Source of the DNA: an uncultured Ilyobacter sp.
GTDB taxonomy: Bacteria > Fusobacteriota > Fusobacteriia > Fusobacteriales > Fusobacteriaceae
NCBI RefSeq assembly: GCF_963668085.1
Contig: NZ_OY764059.1
Coordinates: 1,922,001-1,986,000 of the forward strand
Direction of reading: 5' to 3'
DNA: 64,000 nucleotides
Of the stretch, positions 15,513-25,197 are shown piece after piece (position 1 is the stretch's first letter; every line of letters starts with the position of its first letter). A program made the translations under genes and the position numbers. The notes under the pieces are model-generated. The model saw nothing but the letters and a program-made list of their open reading frames with translations. It made no database searches and was not told the DNA's origin.

Positions 15513-17273
15513 CTATGCCGCTAATATCCCACTTCCATTTTTTTCCACAAGATCAAAGTTTATAAATTCCAGCCTATCCAATGACTTGAATAACTCAATA
15601 ATAAAAAATGGATTCCCCCTAGTTTTTTTATTAATTATTTTTGACAAAGTTTTTACATCATTTTTTTCCATTTTTAAACTATCTGCGATCATATATTCTA
15701 ATTGATCTTCAGTTAATGGATTGACCTTTATTTCACTTATATTTCTTAAAGTTTCAAGCTCATCAAGGGCTAATCTTAAAGGGCTTAATTCCTCCACCTC
15801 ATTGTCCCTATAAGCGCAAATTAAATAGGCATAGGGAGTTATTGTCGAGTTTAAAAATGTTTTTACAAATGATAAAGTAGCGGTATCACACCATTGCATA
15901 TCATCTAAGAAGAATACTAAAGGGGTATCTTCAGACGCTATGGCAGAAATCAAATTATAAAAAACATTTATAAATCTATTCATTGATTCTTTTGCAGGTA
16001 GTTTTTCTACTTCAGGCTGTGCACCAATTATTTTTTCAAATTCAGGTATAATGTCAATTATAATTTGACCATTTAGACCTATTTTATCTAGTATTTTTTC
16101 CTTGAAATAGTCTATCTTGTCCTGAGATTCCATTAAAATTCTTAAGAATAGTTCACGAAATGATTCGATTATCAGTTTATAAGGTATGTCTTTCTGATAT
16201 TGATCTGCCTTTGCAGTCATATAGTAAGCACCTTTTTCGATGAAATATGGATAAAGCTCGTTGACGATTCTTGATTTACCAACTCCAGAATTACCTGATA
16301 AAAATATGATTTCACTAGAACCACTTTTAACCAGCTGAAATCCTTTCTTTATCATATTTATTTCATTGTCTTTTCCATACAATTTTTGAGATATCTCAAT
16401 TTTTTTAGGAATATCATGCTGGCCAAGTATAAAATTTATATTATTATTTTTTCCTGAATAAATTTTCTGAAATTTATCTAAATCAGAAATTAATCCCTCT
16501 ATACTCTGATACCTTTTATCTTTATCCTTTTCCAATAATTTGTTTACTATTTTCTTTAAAACATAATGAGCTTCCAACTCTGGATTTTTCCATTTGATTT
16601 CTCCTGTCAAATGCATGTGTATATATTCGATATGATTATCGGCATAAAAAGGGAGTTCTCCATTTAACATTTCAAAAAAGCTTACTCCCATAGAGTAGTA
16701 GTCAGACCTATAATCTATAGAGCTGTTTATTCTCCCTGTTTGCTCAGGTGAAATGTATCCAATAGTGCCTTCTATCCTCCCATTCATTTTACCGGAAAGC
16801 TTTTCACTCCTCAAAAGAGAAGCTTTTCCAAAGTCGAATATCTTAATTTGTCCATTTGACGGGTTAATCAAAATATTTGAAGGGTTTAAATCCTTGTGGA
16901 TGACGTTTTCATTGTGTATTTCATTAAGGCAAAATGCAATTTTTCTTGAAATATTCAAAAAATCTGAAATTTCAATCTTTTTTCCTTTTATATATTCAGA
17001 TAGTAAAATCCCGTCCCAAGCTTCCATTACAATGCAATTGGTATTATCTATTTTTTCAAAAGAACAGACATCGACTACACCCTCAATATAGCTCAATTTT
17101 TTTAGAATATTGTATTCAAATTTCAAACGGGAATCTTCATATTGATTTTGATGATAATTTTGAAAAGTTTTTATAATTACAGGTTTAGCATCAGATTTTC
17201 TTATACCCCGATATATTAAAGAATTGTTTTGATGTATAATTTCATCTAAGGTATAATTTTTGTTATATTCCAT
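15513..17273 (-). CDS. N-terminal half of the same signalling protein: Ser/Thr protein kinase plus AAA ATPase
   Basis: A 586-residue product. The kinase domain (about 10-270) has the ATP-binding Lys in VIIKTF, catalytic loop HKDLNPSN, DFGKAS and a GTIGYISPEQTG activation segment, so it looks active. The AAA-16-type ATPase follows, with Walker A GNSGVGKS near residue 327 and Walker B LVFFLDDMQW near 456. The frame ends ten or so codons after an A7 tract (T7 at 15538-15544 on the plus strand), out of frame with the natural continuation. Proteins with this order are normally single chains of about 1600-1900 residues linking Ser/Thr phosphorylation to an output domain; here the output is a diguanylate cyclase. 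RBS AAGGAGAG precedes the ATG. Confidence 0.85.
   Translation of the reverse strand: MEYNKNYTLDEIIHQNNSLIYRGIRKSDAKPVIIKTFQNYHQNQYEDSRLKFEYNILKKLSYIEGVVDVCSFEKIDNTNCIVMEAWDGILLSEYIKGKKIEISDFLNISRKIAFCLNEIHNENVIHKDLNPSNILINPSNGQIKIFDFGKASLLRSEKLSGKMNGRIEGTIGYISPEQTGRINSSIDYRSDYYSMGVSFFEMLNGELPFYADNHIEYIHMHLTGEIKWKNPELEAHYVLKKIVNKLLEKDKDKRYQSIEGLISDLDKFQKIYSGKNNNINFILGQHDIPKKIEISQKLYGKDNEINMIKKGFQLVKSGSSEIIFLSGNSGVGKSRIVNELYPYFIEKGAYYMTAKADQYQKDIPYKLIIESFRELFLRILMESQDKIDYFKEKILDKIGLNGQIIIDIIPEFEKIIGAQPEVEKLPAKESMNRFINVFYNLISAIASEDTPLVFFLDDMQWCDTATLSFVKTFLNSTITPYAYLICAYRDNEVEELSPLRLALDELETLRNISEIKVNPLTEDQLEYMIADSLKMEKNDVKTLSKIINKKTRGNPFFIIELFKSLDRLEFINFDLVEKNGSGILAA
15538..15544 (-). other. A7 tract joining the two halves of the kinase/GGDEF gene (frameshift site)
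   Basis: On the minus strand the upstream frame reads GTG GAA AAA AAT GGA and stops eight codons on. A -1 shift gives GTG GAA AAA AAA TGG AAG TGG GAT, which continues exactly into the conserved downstream sequence. A-AAA-AAT fits the X-XXY-YYZ slippery pattern. The downstream frame is closed by a TGA about 20 bases upstream of the tract, so any switch must occur here. Confidence 0.7.
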
Positions 17274-17551
17274 AGCTCTCCTTTTATATTCAAATTTATT
17301 AATTGATTTTAGTATTTTAACCTGAATTATTCATAAACAGTTCTCATAAGTGTGCATAAGCTTCTAAATATAAGTTATTTAGATCTCTACTGAGTTTCAA
17401 TTAAAAAGTTAAATTTAAATATTAAAAAAAGCTCCAATTTTTTGAAAACTTAGATGACTGATCAAAACCAAGCAATGGTGATTCTTCATGACTAGTTTAA
17501 AGGAAATGAGTAAAAATTTCAATAAATAACTGATGTTTTATGCTTAGTACT
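17274..17551. other. Intergenic stretch with no recognised gene
   Basis: AT-rich sequence upstream of the kinase gene. I see the RBS next to 17273 but no convincing promoter boxes, RNA gene or long repeat. It must contain the promoter for the kinase gene, since a terminator lies just beyond it. Confidence 0.4.
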
Positions 17552-17589
17552 AAAAAAAGACTCTCAGGATATTTAGTCTAGAGAGTCTT
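17552..17589 (-). terminator. Terminator of the small gene at 17654-17902
   Basis: On the minus strand AAGACTCTC pairs with GAGAGTCTT around a 15-base loop, followed by seven T. Confidence 0.8.
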
Positions 17590-17653
17590 ATATTTTATGC
17601 ATAATTAAATTTAACAAAATATAAAAATTTTCTCCATCAGCTGCTTCGTATTA

Positions 17654-17902
17654 CTATTCTGTAATTTCTGCAATTGTTCTAATAGAAGATATATTTTCCC
17701 AATCATAATAAGTATTTATAACTTTATTCCCGTCAGTTTCTGTTATTCTAACGAATTCTTCTCCTAGGAAAAAAGTAGCATTTTCATAAATCTTTTCTTC
17801 GTTGATCTGCAATTTGATATCTTTTCGAAGTTTTCTCGATAGCGTCCCGTGTTTTGGCATTGAAGCATACTCAAAGATTTTTTCCATTGTCAATTTCTTC
17901 AT
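17654..17902 (-). CDS. Small hypothetical protein
   Basis: An 82-residue protein starting MKKLTMEKIFEYASMPKHG; the ATG at 17902 has AAAGGAG just upstream, so the longer frame from 17944 is not used. The sequence is soluble, mixed-charge, with no signal peptide, membrane segment or motif that I recognise. It has its own terminator and good RBS, which supports a real gene. Family unknown; the name of a function would be a guess. Confidence 0.6.
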   Translation of the reverse strand: MKKLTMEKIFEYASMPKHGTLSRKLRKDIKLQINEEKIYENATFFLGEEFVRITETDGNKVINTYYDWENISSIRTIAEITE

Positions 17903-18053
17903 TTTTTCATCTCCTTTTGAAATAAATATCGGGTAATAAGCCACAGACAGATAAACTGGTAAAATAAAATCCTAAGAATTATTTACGACATATATTCAAA
18001 AATCCTTTTTTATTGATACAACTATACTTAATAAAAAGTACAACTATGAAAAT

Positions 18054-18098
18054 AAAAAAAAGCTCCTCAGGGGATTAATTCTACAAAATCCCTCTGAG
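18054..18098 (-). terminator. Terminator of ilvE
   Basis: On the minus strand CTCAGAGGGATT pairs with AATCCCCTGAG (one bulge), followed by AGC and a run of T. Confidence 0.75.
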
Positions 18099-18144
18099 AA
18101 ACTCATCTCAAATTAAAAAAATTTCTATGTTTAAAAAATAAAAT

Positions 18145-19167
18145 TTATAAGTTTACCTTTTCGATCCAACCCTCAGGAGCCTCAACATCTCCAGTTTGTA
18201 TTCCAGTAAGAGTATTATATAATTTCTTAGTGACCTCTCCGACTTCAGTTTCACTGTAGAAAACATATTTTTTCCCCTTGTGGCTTACTGCGCCGATAGG
18301 AGATATGACAGCCGCTGTCCCGCAGGCACCAGCCTCTATAAACTCCTCTATACTGTCTATAGGCACGTCTCTTTGCTCTACCTTCATCCCGAGATAATTT
18401 TCTGCAATGTGTACTAATGATTTTCTTGTAATACTCTGTAAAATAGAAGGTGACTTCGGCGTAACAAAAACATTATCCTTTGTAATCCCAAAGAAATTTG
18501 CTGCTCCAACCTCTTCAATTTTTGTATGTGTGGCCGGATCTAAATATATACAGTCAGCGTATCCCTGTTTTACCGCTTCCTCGTGAGGCATCAAACTTCC
18601 TGCGTAGTTTCCTCCTACTTTTACAGAACCTGTACCCATAGGAGCCGCTCTGTCATATTCTGAAGTTATAAAATTAACAGGGCTCATTCCGCCTTTGAAA
18701 TAAGGTCCCACTGGCATTACAAAAATACCAAATATATATTCCTTAGCAGGAGAAACTCCTATATTATCACCTATACCTATAACATAAGGTCTTATGTAAA
18801 GGGTAGCTCCACTTCCATATGGAGGAACAAACCTTTCGTTTGCCTTTACCACTTTCTTACATGCCTCTATAAAAAATTCTTCTGGTACTGCAGGCATAAG
18901 TATTCTTTCACAGCTTCTATTGAGTCTTTTGGAATTTTCGTCAGGTCTAAACATGCATATTTCCCCATTTTTATGCCTGTAGGCCTTTAATCCCTCGAAA
19001 CACTGCTGTCCATAGTGAAGACATGTAGAAGCCTGGCTTATGGTGATCTTGTCATCTGTCACAAGATTTCCCTCGTCCCATTTTCCATCTTTGTAGTATG
19101 AGATAAAACTATAGTCTGCCTTGATATAGCTAAACCCCAATTCTTTCCAGTCAATCTCTTTATTCAT
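18145..19167 (-). CDS. ilvE: Branched-chain amino acid aminotransferase
   Basis: A 340-residue class IV PLP aminotransferase of the longer (BCAT-type II) form. Recognisable parts are the LHYGQQCFEGLKAYR stretch with the conserved Arg nearby, GSVKVGGNYAGSL with the PLP-binding Lys in the VKVGGNY motif, EEVGAANFFG, and GTAAVISPIGAV at the phosphate-binding turn. It interconverts Leu, Ile and Val with their 2-oxo acids using 2-oxoglutarate/glutamate. It is transcribed alone but lies next to gdhA, the glutamate dehydrogenase, with which it would form a transamination/deamination couple. Start ATG has GGGGGGAT upstream. Confidence 0.95.
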   Translation of the reverse strand: MNKEIDWKELGFSYIKADYSFISYYKDGKWDEGNLVTDDKITISQASTCLHYGQQCFEGLKAYRHKNGEICMFRPDENSKRLNRSCERILMPAVPEEFFIEACKKVVKANERFVPPYGSGATLYIRPYVIGIGDNIGVSPAKEYIFGIFVMPVGPYFKGGMSPVNFITSEYDRAAPMGTGSVKVGGNYAGSLMPHEEAVKQGYADCIYLDPATHTKIEEVGAANFFGITKDNVFVTPKSPSILQSITRKSLVHIAENYLGMKVEQRDVPIDSIEEFIEAGACGTAAVISPIGAVSHKGKKYVFYSETEVGEVTKKLYNTLTGIQTGDVEAPEGWIEKVNL

Positions 19168-19206
19168 TGAAAATCCCCCCTGTTTAGTTTAACAAATCAA
19201 ATATAA

Positions 19207-19234
19207 ATTATACTATAATATGCCTCTTTGTCAA
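19207..19234 (-). promoter_or_regulatory. ilvE promoter
   Basis: Minus strand TTGACA (19234-19229), 16-base spacer, TATAAT (19212-19207). The predicted leader is only about 30 bases, so there is no room for an attenuator. Confidence 0.75.
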
Positions 19235-19348
19235 ATGAATCAACATAAATTTTTCAACATTAAAAAAAGATAAATGTTATAATCCCTAATATAGAATTTG
19301 AATAAAAAAATATAGTAACTTCAAATCCGATTATTTCTAGCTTATTAA

Positions 19349-20704
<1,356 letters not shown>

Positions 20705-20728
20705 AAAAAAACAAAGATTAGATCAATT

Positions 20729-20756
20729 AAAAAAACTCCCTTAGGGAGTTTTTTTT
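20729..20756. terminator. Bidirectional terminator between gdhA and a thioredoxin gene
   Basis: AAAAAACTCCC-TTA-GGGAGTTTTTT, flanked by A and T runs on both strands. Its sequence recurs almost identically at 21098-21123. Confidence 0.85.
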
Positions 20757-21069
20757 AATATGCTTCAAGTTTTTTTCTTAGATCATCCTTATGCATGAAA
20801 CCTGTCAGCTGATCTATTTTATGGCCATCTTTAAATATTAGAATTGCCGGAATACTCCTGATCCCGTACTGAGATGCAATAGCCGGATATTCGTCCACGT
20901 TTACCTTGCATATCTTGGCCTCAACTTCCTCTGAGAGCTCATCAAAAAATGGTTCCATCATCTCACAAGGACCACACCAAGGTGCCCAAAAGTCTACTAG
21001 CACTACCCCTTTTCCTTTAAGAGCCTCTTCTTTGAAGGTAGCTTCATCAAGTTCTACAGCCTTACCCAT
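20755..21069 (-). CDS. Thioredoxin (second of a tandem pair)
   Basis: A 104-residue thioredoxin fold with the WCGPC active site (Cys32, Cys35), the cis-Pro in IRSIPAILIF, and GVVLVDFWAPWCGPC. It reduces disulfides of cytosolic proteins. It is highly similar to the product of the adjacent gene at 21122-21436 and differs in having Glu-Met-Met after the CGPC motif. A terminator copy lies between the two genes, so expression may be uncoupled. RBS GGGGGAT precedes ATG. No thioredoxin reductase gene is in the window. Confidence 0.95.
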   Translation of the reverse strand: MGKAVELDEATFKEEALKGKGVVLVDFWAPWCGPCEMMEPFFDELSEEVEAKICKVNVDEYPAIASQYGIRSIPAILIFKDGHKIDQLTGFMHKDDLRKKLEAY

Positions 21070-21097
21070 CCTTTATCCCCCTAGTCAAATTTATATA

Positions 21098-21123
21098 TAA
21101 AAAACTCCCTAAGGGAGTTTTTT
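21098..21123 (-). terminator. Terminator between the tandem thioredoxin genes
   Basis: AAAAAACTCCCT-AAGGGAGTTTTTT palindrome, near identical to the one at 20729-20756 including the bases leading into the stop codon, so terminator and gene were probably duplicated together. Confidence 0.8.
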
Positions 21124-21436
21124 AATATGACTCTAATTTTTCTTTTAGAGCAGGCTTTTGCATAAGACCTACCAATTGATCTACTTTTTCTCCGTCTTTA
21201 AACACTATCATCGTAGGTATGCTTCTGATTCCATACTCAGCTGCAAGACCGGAATATTCATCAACATTTACCTTACATATATTCACTGTTACTTCTTCTG
21301 AAAGTTCATCTAAAATAGGCCCCAGCATTTTACAAGGTCCACACCAAGATGCCCAGAAGTCTACTAATACGACTCCCTTTCCTTCTAGTACTTCTGTTTT
21401 AAATGTAGCTTCGTCTAACTGGATAACTTTACTCAT
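21122..21436 (-). CDS. trxA: Thioredoxin (first of a tandem pair)
   Basis: A 104-residue thioredoxin with WASWCGPCKM (Cys32, Cys35) and the cis-Pro in IRSIPTMIVF; the Lys after the second Cys is the typical one, so this copy is the more canonical. The start is ATG 21436 after GGAGG; the in-frame codon at 21454 lies upstream of that RBS. A good promoter stands just ahead (21489-21517). Confidence 0.95.
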   Translation of the reverse strand: MSKVIQLDEATFKTEVLEGKGVVLVDFWASWCGPCKMLGPILDELSEEVTVNICKVNVDEYSGLAAEYGIRSIPTMIVFKDGEKVDQLVGLMQKPALKEKLESY

Positions 21437-21488
21437 TGTTATTCCTCCTATCAATCAAATTACTACTTTGAAAACATTATATTCTCAT

Positions 21489-21517
21489 AATGTATCATCC
21501 ACCGAAACTTTTGTCAA
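21489..21517 (-). promoter_or_regulatory. Promoter of the thioredoxin genes
   Basis: Minus strand TTGACA (21517-21512), 17-base spacer, TACATT (21494-21489). Confidence 0.65.
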
Positions 21518-21605
21518 TCACTTCTATGATTCATAATTCCTTTTAAGTTTATATTAAATTTGGCTTATTTTTCCTCTAAAAAATTTTGAAATATACAGTT
21601 AATTA

Positions 21606-21634
21606 TTGAATTTATTTTTAAGTTACTGTATAAT
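21606..21634 (+). promoter_or_regulatory. Promoter of the tcdA-flavodoxin pair
   Basis: TTGAAT, 17-base spacer, TATAAT; the start codon of tcdA is about 43 bases after the -10 box. Confidence 0.7.
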
Positions 21635-21676
21635 CTTTATTAAAAAGATAAATAATTATTTAATATAGGTGGTAAT

Positions 21677-22381
21677 ATGCAGTTTCAAAGATTAGAACTT
21701 TTGATAGGAAAAGAAAAAATAGAAAAACTAAAAAATTCTCACGTCATTATATTTGGTCTAGGAGGAGTAGGTGGATTTACAGTAGAGGCCCTTGTGAGAG
21801 CGGGTATAGGGGAGATCTCAGTGGTAGATTTTGACTCTGTAGACATCACAAACCTGAACCGTCAGATTATCGCTACCCATGAAAGTATAGGAAGAAAAAA
21901 AGCGGATTTGATAAAAGAAAGAGCTCTTTCAATAAATCCCAAGGTAAAAATCAATTCATACATAGAGAAATATTCCAAAGAGACAGAAGATATGTTTTTC
22001 AAGAATAAAGACTATGATTATGCCGTAGACGCCATCGACTTGGTGTCTTGTAAGCTTGATCTTATAGAGATATGCAAGAAAAAAAATATACCTGTGATCT
22101 CTTCCATGGGAACCGGAAACAAACTAAATCCAACTATGCTTGAGGTGGCAGATATTTCCAAAACATCTGTTTGCCCCCTCGCCAAGGTAATGAGAAAAGA
22201 GCTCAAAAAAAGACGTATAGGAAAAGTAAAGGTTATCTTCTCCAAAGAAGTTCCGAAAAAACCTTTAAACGACGAAAACAGCAGAGAGAAAAAGGTCAAC
22301 GTAGGCAGCGTCTCTTTTGTCCCTTCTGTGGCAGGACTTATAATCGCCTCTGAAGTTACGAAGGATATCTGCAGAATTTAA
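21677..22381 (+). CDS. tcdA: tRNA threonylcarbamoyladenosine dehydratase (ThiF/MoeB superfamily)
   Basis: A 234-residue E1-like enzyme. The nucleotide-binding GLGGVGGFTVEALVRAGIG, Asp in VVDFDSVDITNLNRQ, and KKADLIKERALSINP are typical of the TcdA/YgdL group, as is SSMGTGNKLNPTMLEVADISKT followed by CPLAKVMRKELKKR. TcdA uses ATP to dehydrate t6A37 of ANN-decoding tRNAs to the cyclic form. MtaB, which methylthiolates t6A at the same base in some tRNAs, is encoded elsewhere in the window. It is followed 22 bases later by a flavodoxin gene. Confidence 0.9.
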   Translation: MQFQRLELLIGKEKIEKLKNSHVIIFGLGGVGGFTVEALVRAGIGEISVVDFDSVDITNLNRQIIATHESIGRKKADLIKERALSINPKVKINSYIEKYSKETEDMFFKNKDYDYAVDAIDLVSCKLDLIEICKKKNIPVISSMGTGNKLNPTMLEVADISKTSVCPLAKVMRKELKKRRIGKVKVIFSKEVPKKPLNDENSREKKVNVGSVSFVPSVAGLIIASEVTKDICRI

Positions 22382-22403
22382 TCCATAAAAAAAGGAGAAT
22401 TTT

Positions 22404-22904
22404 ATGAAAAAAATAGGTCTATATTACGGGTCCACCTCTGGAAAAACAGTAGGTGTGGTAGATGAGATAGAATTCAATCTAGGAGAACTTGCAGATGTAC
22501 ACAATGTAACCGATGGAATCTCGGGTCTTTCTGATTATGAAAACCTTATTTTAGCTGTACCCTCTTATGGAGTAGGAGAACTTCAAGAGGACTGGGTAAA
22601 AGTATTTGAAGAGTTTAAAGCAATTGATTTCACTGGTAAAACAGTGGCCCTTGTGGGAATAGGAAACCAGACCACCTTTGGTGAAACCTTTGTAGGTGCC
22701 ATAAAAATACTTTATGATACAGTTATTCATAATGGCGGGAAAATAATAGGACTTACTTCAACAGATGGATACTTCTATAAAGAGTGTGAAGCTATAGTAG
22801 ACGGGAGGTTTATGGGCTTGGTTTTAGATGAGGAAAATCAAGATGACCTGACTCCAGACAGGATATATGACTGGTTAGAAGAGATAAAGCCGCTGTTTAA
22901 TTAG
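22404..22904 (+). CDS. Flavodoxin
   Basis: A 166-residue long-chain type flavodoxin. The phosphate-binding loop of FMN is at YGSTSGKT (residues about 8-15), followed by ILAVPSYGVGELQEDW for the second FMN loop and VALVGIGNQTTFGETF for the third. It is a low-potential electron carrier that replaces ferredoxin in anaerobes, particularly under iron limitation. It is co-transcribed with tcdA by position and ends at a clear terminator. RBS AAAGGAG. Confidence 0.92.
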   Translation: MKKIGLYYGSTSGKTVGVVDEIEFNLGELADVHNVTDGISGLSDYENLILAVPSYGVGELQEDWVKVFEEFKAIDFTGKTVALVGIGNQTTFGETFVGAIKILYDTVIHNGGKIIGLTSTDGYFYKECEAIVDGRFMGLVLDEENQDDLTPDRIYDWLEEIKPLFN

Positions 22905-22928
22905 AGAGCCGATGCTCTCTTTTTTTAT
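22903..22928 (+). terminator. Terminator of the tcdA-flavodoxin pair
   Basis: AGAGAGC-CGAT-GCTCTCT followed by a run of T, beginning at the stop codon of the flavodoxin gene. Confidence 0.85.
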
Positions 22929-23063
22929 TTCTTTCAAAAAAAAGTCAATCAGGAAGTTTTAAGATATAGTCACAGGATAATTGAAAAAATAGTGGTAGAC
23001 TTAAATAATGATATGAAAAATTTAAAATTCAAATCTGATCAAAAGATATATTTCATTGAACTT

Positions 23064-23092
23064 TTGACAAAGACGACTCTTTAGGATAATAT
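23064..23092 (+). promoter_or_regulatory. recG promoter
   Basis: TTGACA (23064-23069), 17-base spacer, TAATAT (23087-23092), about 35 bases before the start codon. Confidence 0.65.
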
Positions 23093-23127
23093 CTATTTGA
23101 TATACAAACCTTTGATTGGTGGTGGAT

Positions 23128-25182
23128 ATGGAAAGATACGACAGAGTATTTGAACCTTTGGGAAACTTCGAACTCAAGGGTATTACTGATAAAAACATAG
23201 AAAAGCTAAAAAATCTGGGGATAATCAGCCTCTACGACCTTTTTTACTATTTCCCAAGAAACTACGAAGACAGAACCAATTTGAAAAACATCAACCAACT
23301 AAAAGAGGGTGAGTACGCTGTCATAAAGGGGAAACTCTTTGGCATAGAAACTTTGAGGACAAGAACCAGAAAAACCATGATTAGGGCTAAAGTCTCTGAT
23401 GGAACAGGTTTTTTAGAACTTGTATGGTTTCAGATGCCTTATCTGAAAAAATCCCTAAAAATGGGAGAGGAATATATCTTTATAGGAAATGTCAAAAGAG
23501 GGTACAACTTCCAGATGACAAACCCTGAGTACAGAAAATATGTGGCAGACAAAGGTTTCAGTCAGGAAATCCTTCCTATATACAGCTCTAACAGGGATTT
23601 TAACCAAAGATCCCTCAGAAAAATAGTAAAGACAGCCCTCGATTCTTATGCAGGTCTATTTCAGGAAAATATTCCAGAGGAGATAATAAAAAACTACAGT
23701 ATAAAAGACAGAAAAATCGCCTTAAAGGAGATACATTTCCCTGAAAATCCAAAGGGTATAGAGGAGTCCAAAAGGCGGTTTGCCATAGAGGAACTCTTAA
23801 TTTTAGAAACTGGAATTTTAGAAAAAAGATTTGCAATAGATTCAATGAATAATGAGATGTACGTTTTAGAAGATAATAAAAATCTGGTGAAAAAATTTCT
23901 TAAAAACCTGGGATACAACCTAACAGGAGCACAGAAAAGAGTTGTCACAGAGATATATAAGGAGCTAAAGGAGGGTAAAATCATAAACAGACTCCTCCAG
24001 GGAGATGTGGGAAGTGGAAAGACCATTGTGGCAGTGATAATGCTCCTCTATATGATAGAAAACTCCTATCAGGGGGTTTTTATGGCTCCTACAGAGATAC
24101 TGGCCACCCAGCACTATCTTTCCATAGCAGATACTCTCCTTGAGCTAGGAATAAGGGTAGAGCTCCTCACAGGAAGTGTAAAAGGCAGGAAAAAAGAGCT
24201 TATCCTAGAAGATATAAAAAACGGTAAGATCAATCTCGTTGTTGGAACCCACTCCCTTATAGAGGACAACGTGGAATTTCACAAACTAGGCTTAATTGTT
24301 ATAGACGAACAGCATAGATTCGGTGTTGTCCAGAGAAAAAAACTCCGGGACAAAGGGGTCATTGCAAACCTTATTGTAATGAGTGCAACCCCTATACCCC
24401 GTTCTTTAGCCCTTAGCATCTACGGAGATTTGGATGTATCCATTATTGACGAGATGCCCCCAGGAAGGACTCCTGTAAAAACCAAGTGGATAAATAACAG
24501 CCTTGACTCAGAAAAGGCCTATTCTTTTATTCAGAAAAAACTAAATGAGGGAAGGCAGGCTTACTTTGTGGCTCCCCTTATAGAGGAGAGTGAAAAACTC
24601 AGCTTTAAATCGGTCCAGGAACTGTATAAAGAGGTTACAAGAAGGTTTCCCCAGTGCAGGGCAGGTCTCCTTCACGGAAGGATGAAAAACAGTGAAAAGG
24701 ACGAAATAATGCATCTTTTTAAAAATCACAAGCTGGATATTCTGGTTTCTACGACAGTTATAGAGGTGGGAATAAACGTCCCCAATGCCTCTATAATGGT
24801 CATAAACAACACCGAAAGATTCGGTCTGTCTGCCCTTCACCAGCTGAGGGGAAGAGTTGGAAGAGGAATACATCCCTCCTACTGCTTTCTTTTTTCTGAG
24901 ACAGACAATGATGTCTCAAAATCAAGACTTATGATTATGGAGTCTACAACTGACGGATTCAAAATAGCCGAAGAGGACCTTCGCCTTAGAAAGCCAGGTG
25001 AAATCTTCGGTACAAGGCAAAGTGGTTTCAGTGACCTTAAGTTTATAGATATAATACATGATGTGAAAACAATTAAAATGGTCAGGGATATTGCCTATGA
25101 ATATCTGAGAAAAAACAGCGGAAAGATAAAAAACACCCATCTCAGAATTGATATAGACAACAAGTTTCTAGAGAATCTTTAA
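23128..25182 (+). CDS. recG: ATP-dependent DNA helicase RecG
   Basis: A 684-residue superfamily 2 helicase that regresses stalled forks and processes branched DNA. The N-terminal wedge/OB region contains DLFYYFPRNYEDRT; motif I is LLQGDVGSGKT, motif II DEQHRFGV, motif III VMSATPIPRSLAL, and the C-terminal helicase half has STTVIEVGINVPNA and QLRGRVGRG. Length is normal. The start is set at ATG 23128 because GGTGGTGG just upstream serves as RBS; upstream in-frame TTG and GTG codons at 23116-23124 overlap that site. pilT follows after only 15 bases. Confidence 0.97.
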   Translation: MERYDRVFEPLGNFELKGITDKNIEKLKNLGIISLYDLFYYFPRNYEDRTNLKNINQLKEGEYAVIKGKLFGIETLRTRTRKTMIRAKVSDGTGFLELVWFQMPYLKKSLKMGEEYIFIGNVKRGYNFQMTNPEYRKYVADKGFSQEILPIYSSNRDFNQRSLRKIVKTALDSYAGLFQENIPEEIIKNYSIKDRKIALKEIHFPENPKGIEESKRRFAIEELLILETGILEKRFAIDSMNNEMYVLEDNKNLVKKFLKNLGYNLTGAQKRVVTEIYKELKEGKIINRLLQGDVGSGKTIVAVIMLLYMIENSYQGVFMAPTEILATQHYLSIADTLLELGIRVELLTGSVKGRKKELILEDIKNGKINLVVGTHSLIEDNVEFHKLGLIVIDEQHRFGVVQRKKLRDKGVIANLIVMSATPIPRSLALSIYGDLDVSIIDEMPPGRTPVKTKWINNSLDSEKAYSFIQKKLNEGRQAYFVAPLIEESEKLSFKSVQELYKEVTRRFPQCRAGLLHGRMKNSEKDEIMHLFKNHKLDILVSTTVIEVGINVPNASIMVINNTERFGLSALHQLRGRVGRGIHPSYCFLFSETDNDVSKSRLMIMESTTDGFKIAEEDLRLRKPGEIFGTRQSGFSDLKFIDIIHDVKTIKMVRDIAYEYLRKNSGKIKNTHLRIDIDNKFLENL

Positions 25183-25197
25183 TTATTGGAGGTAGCT

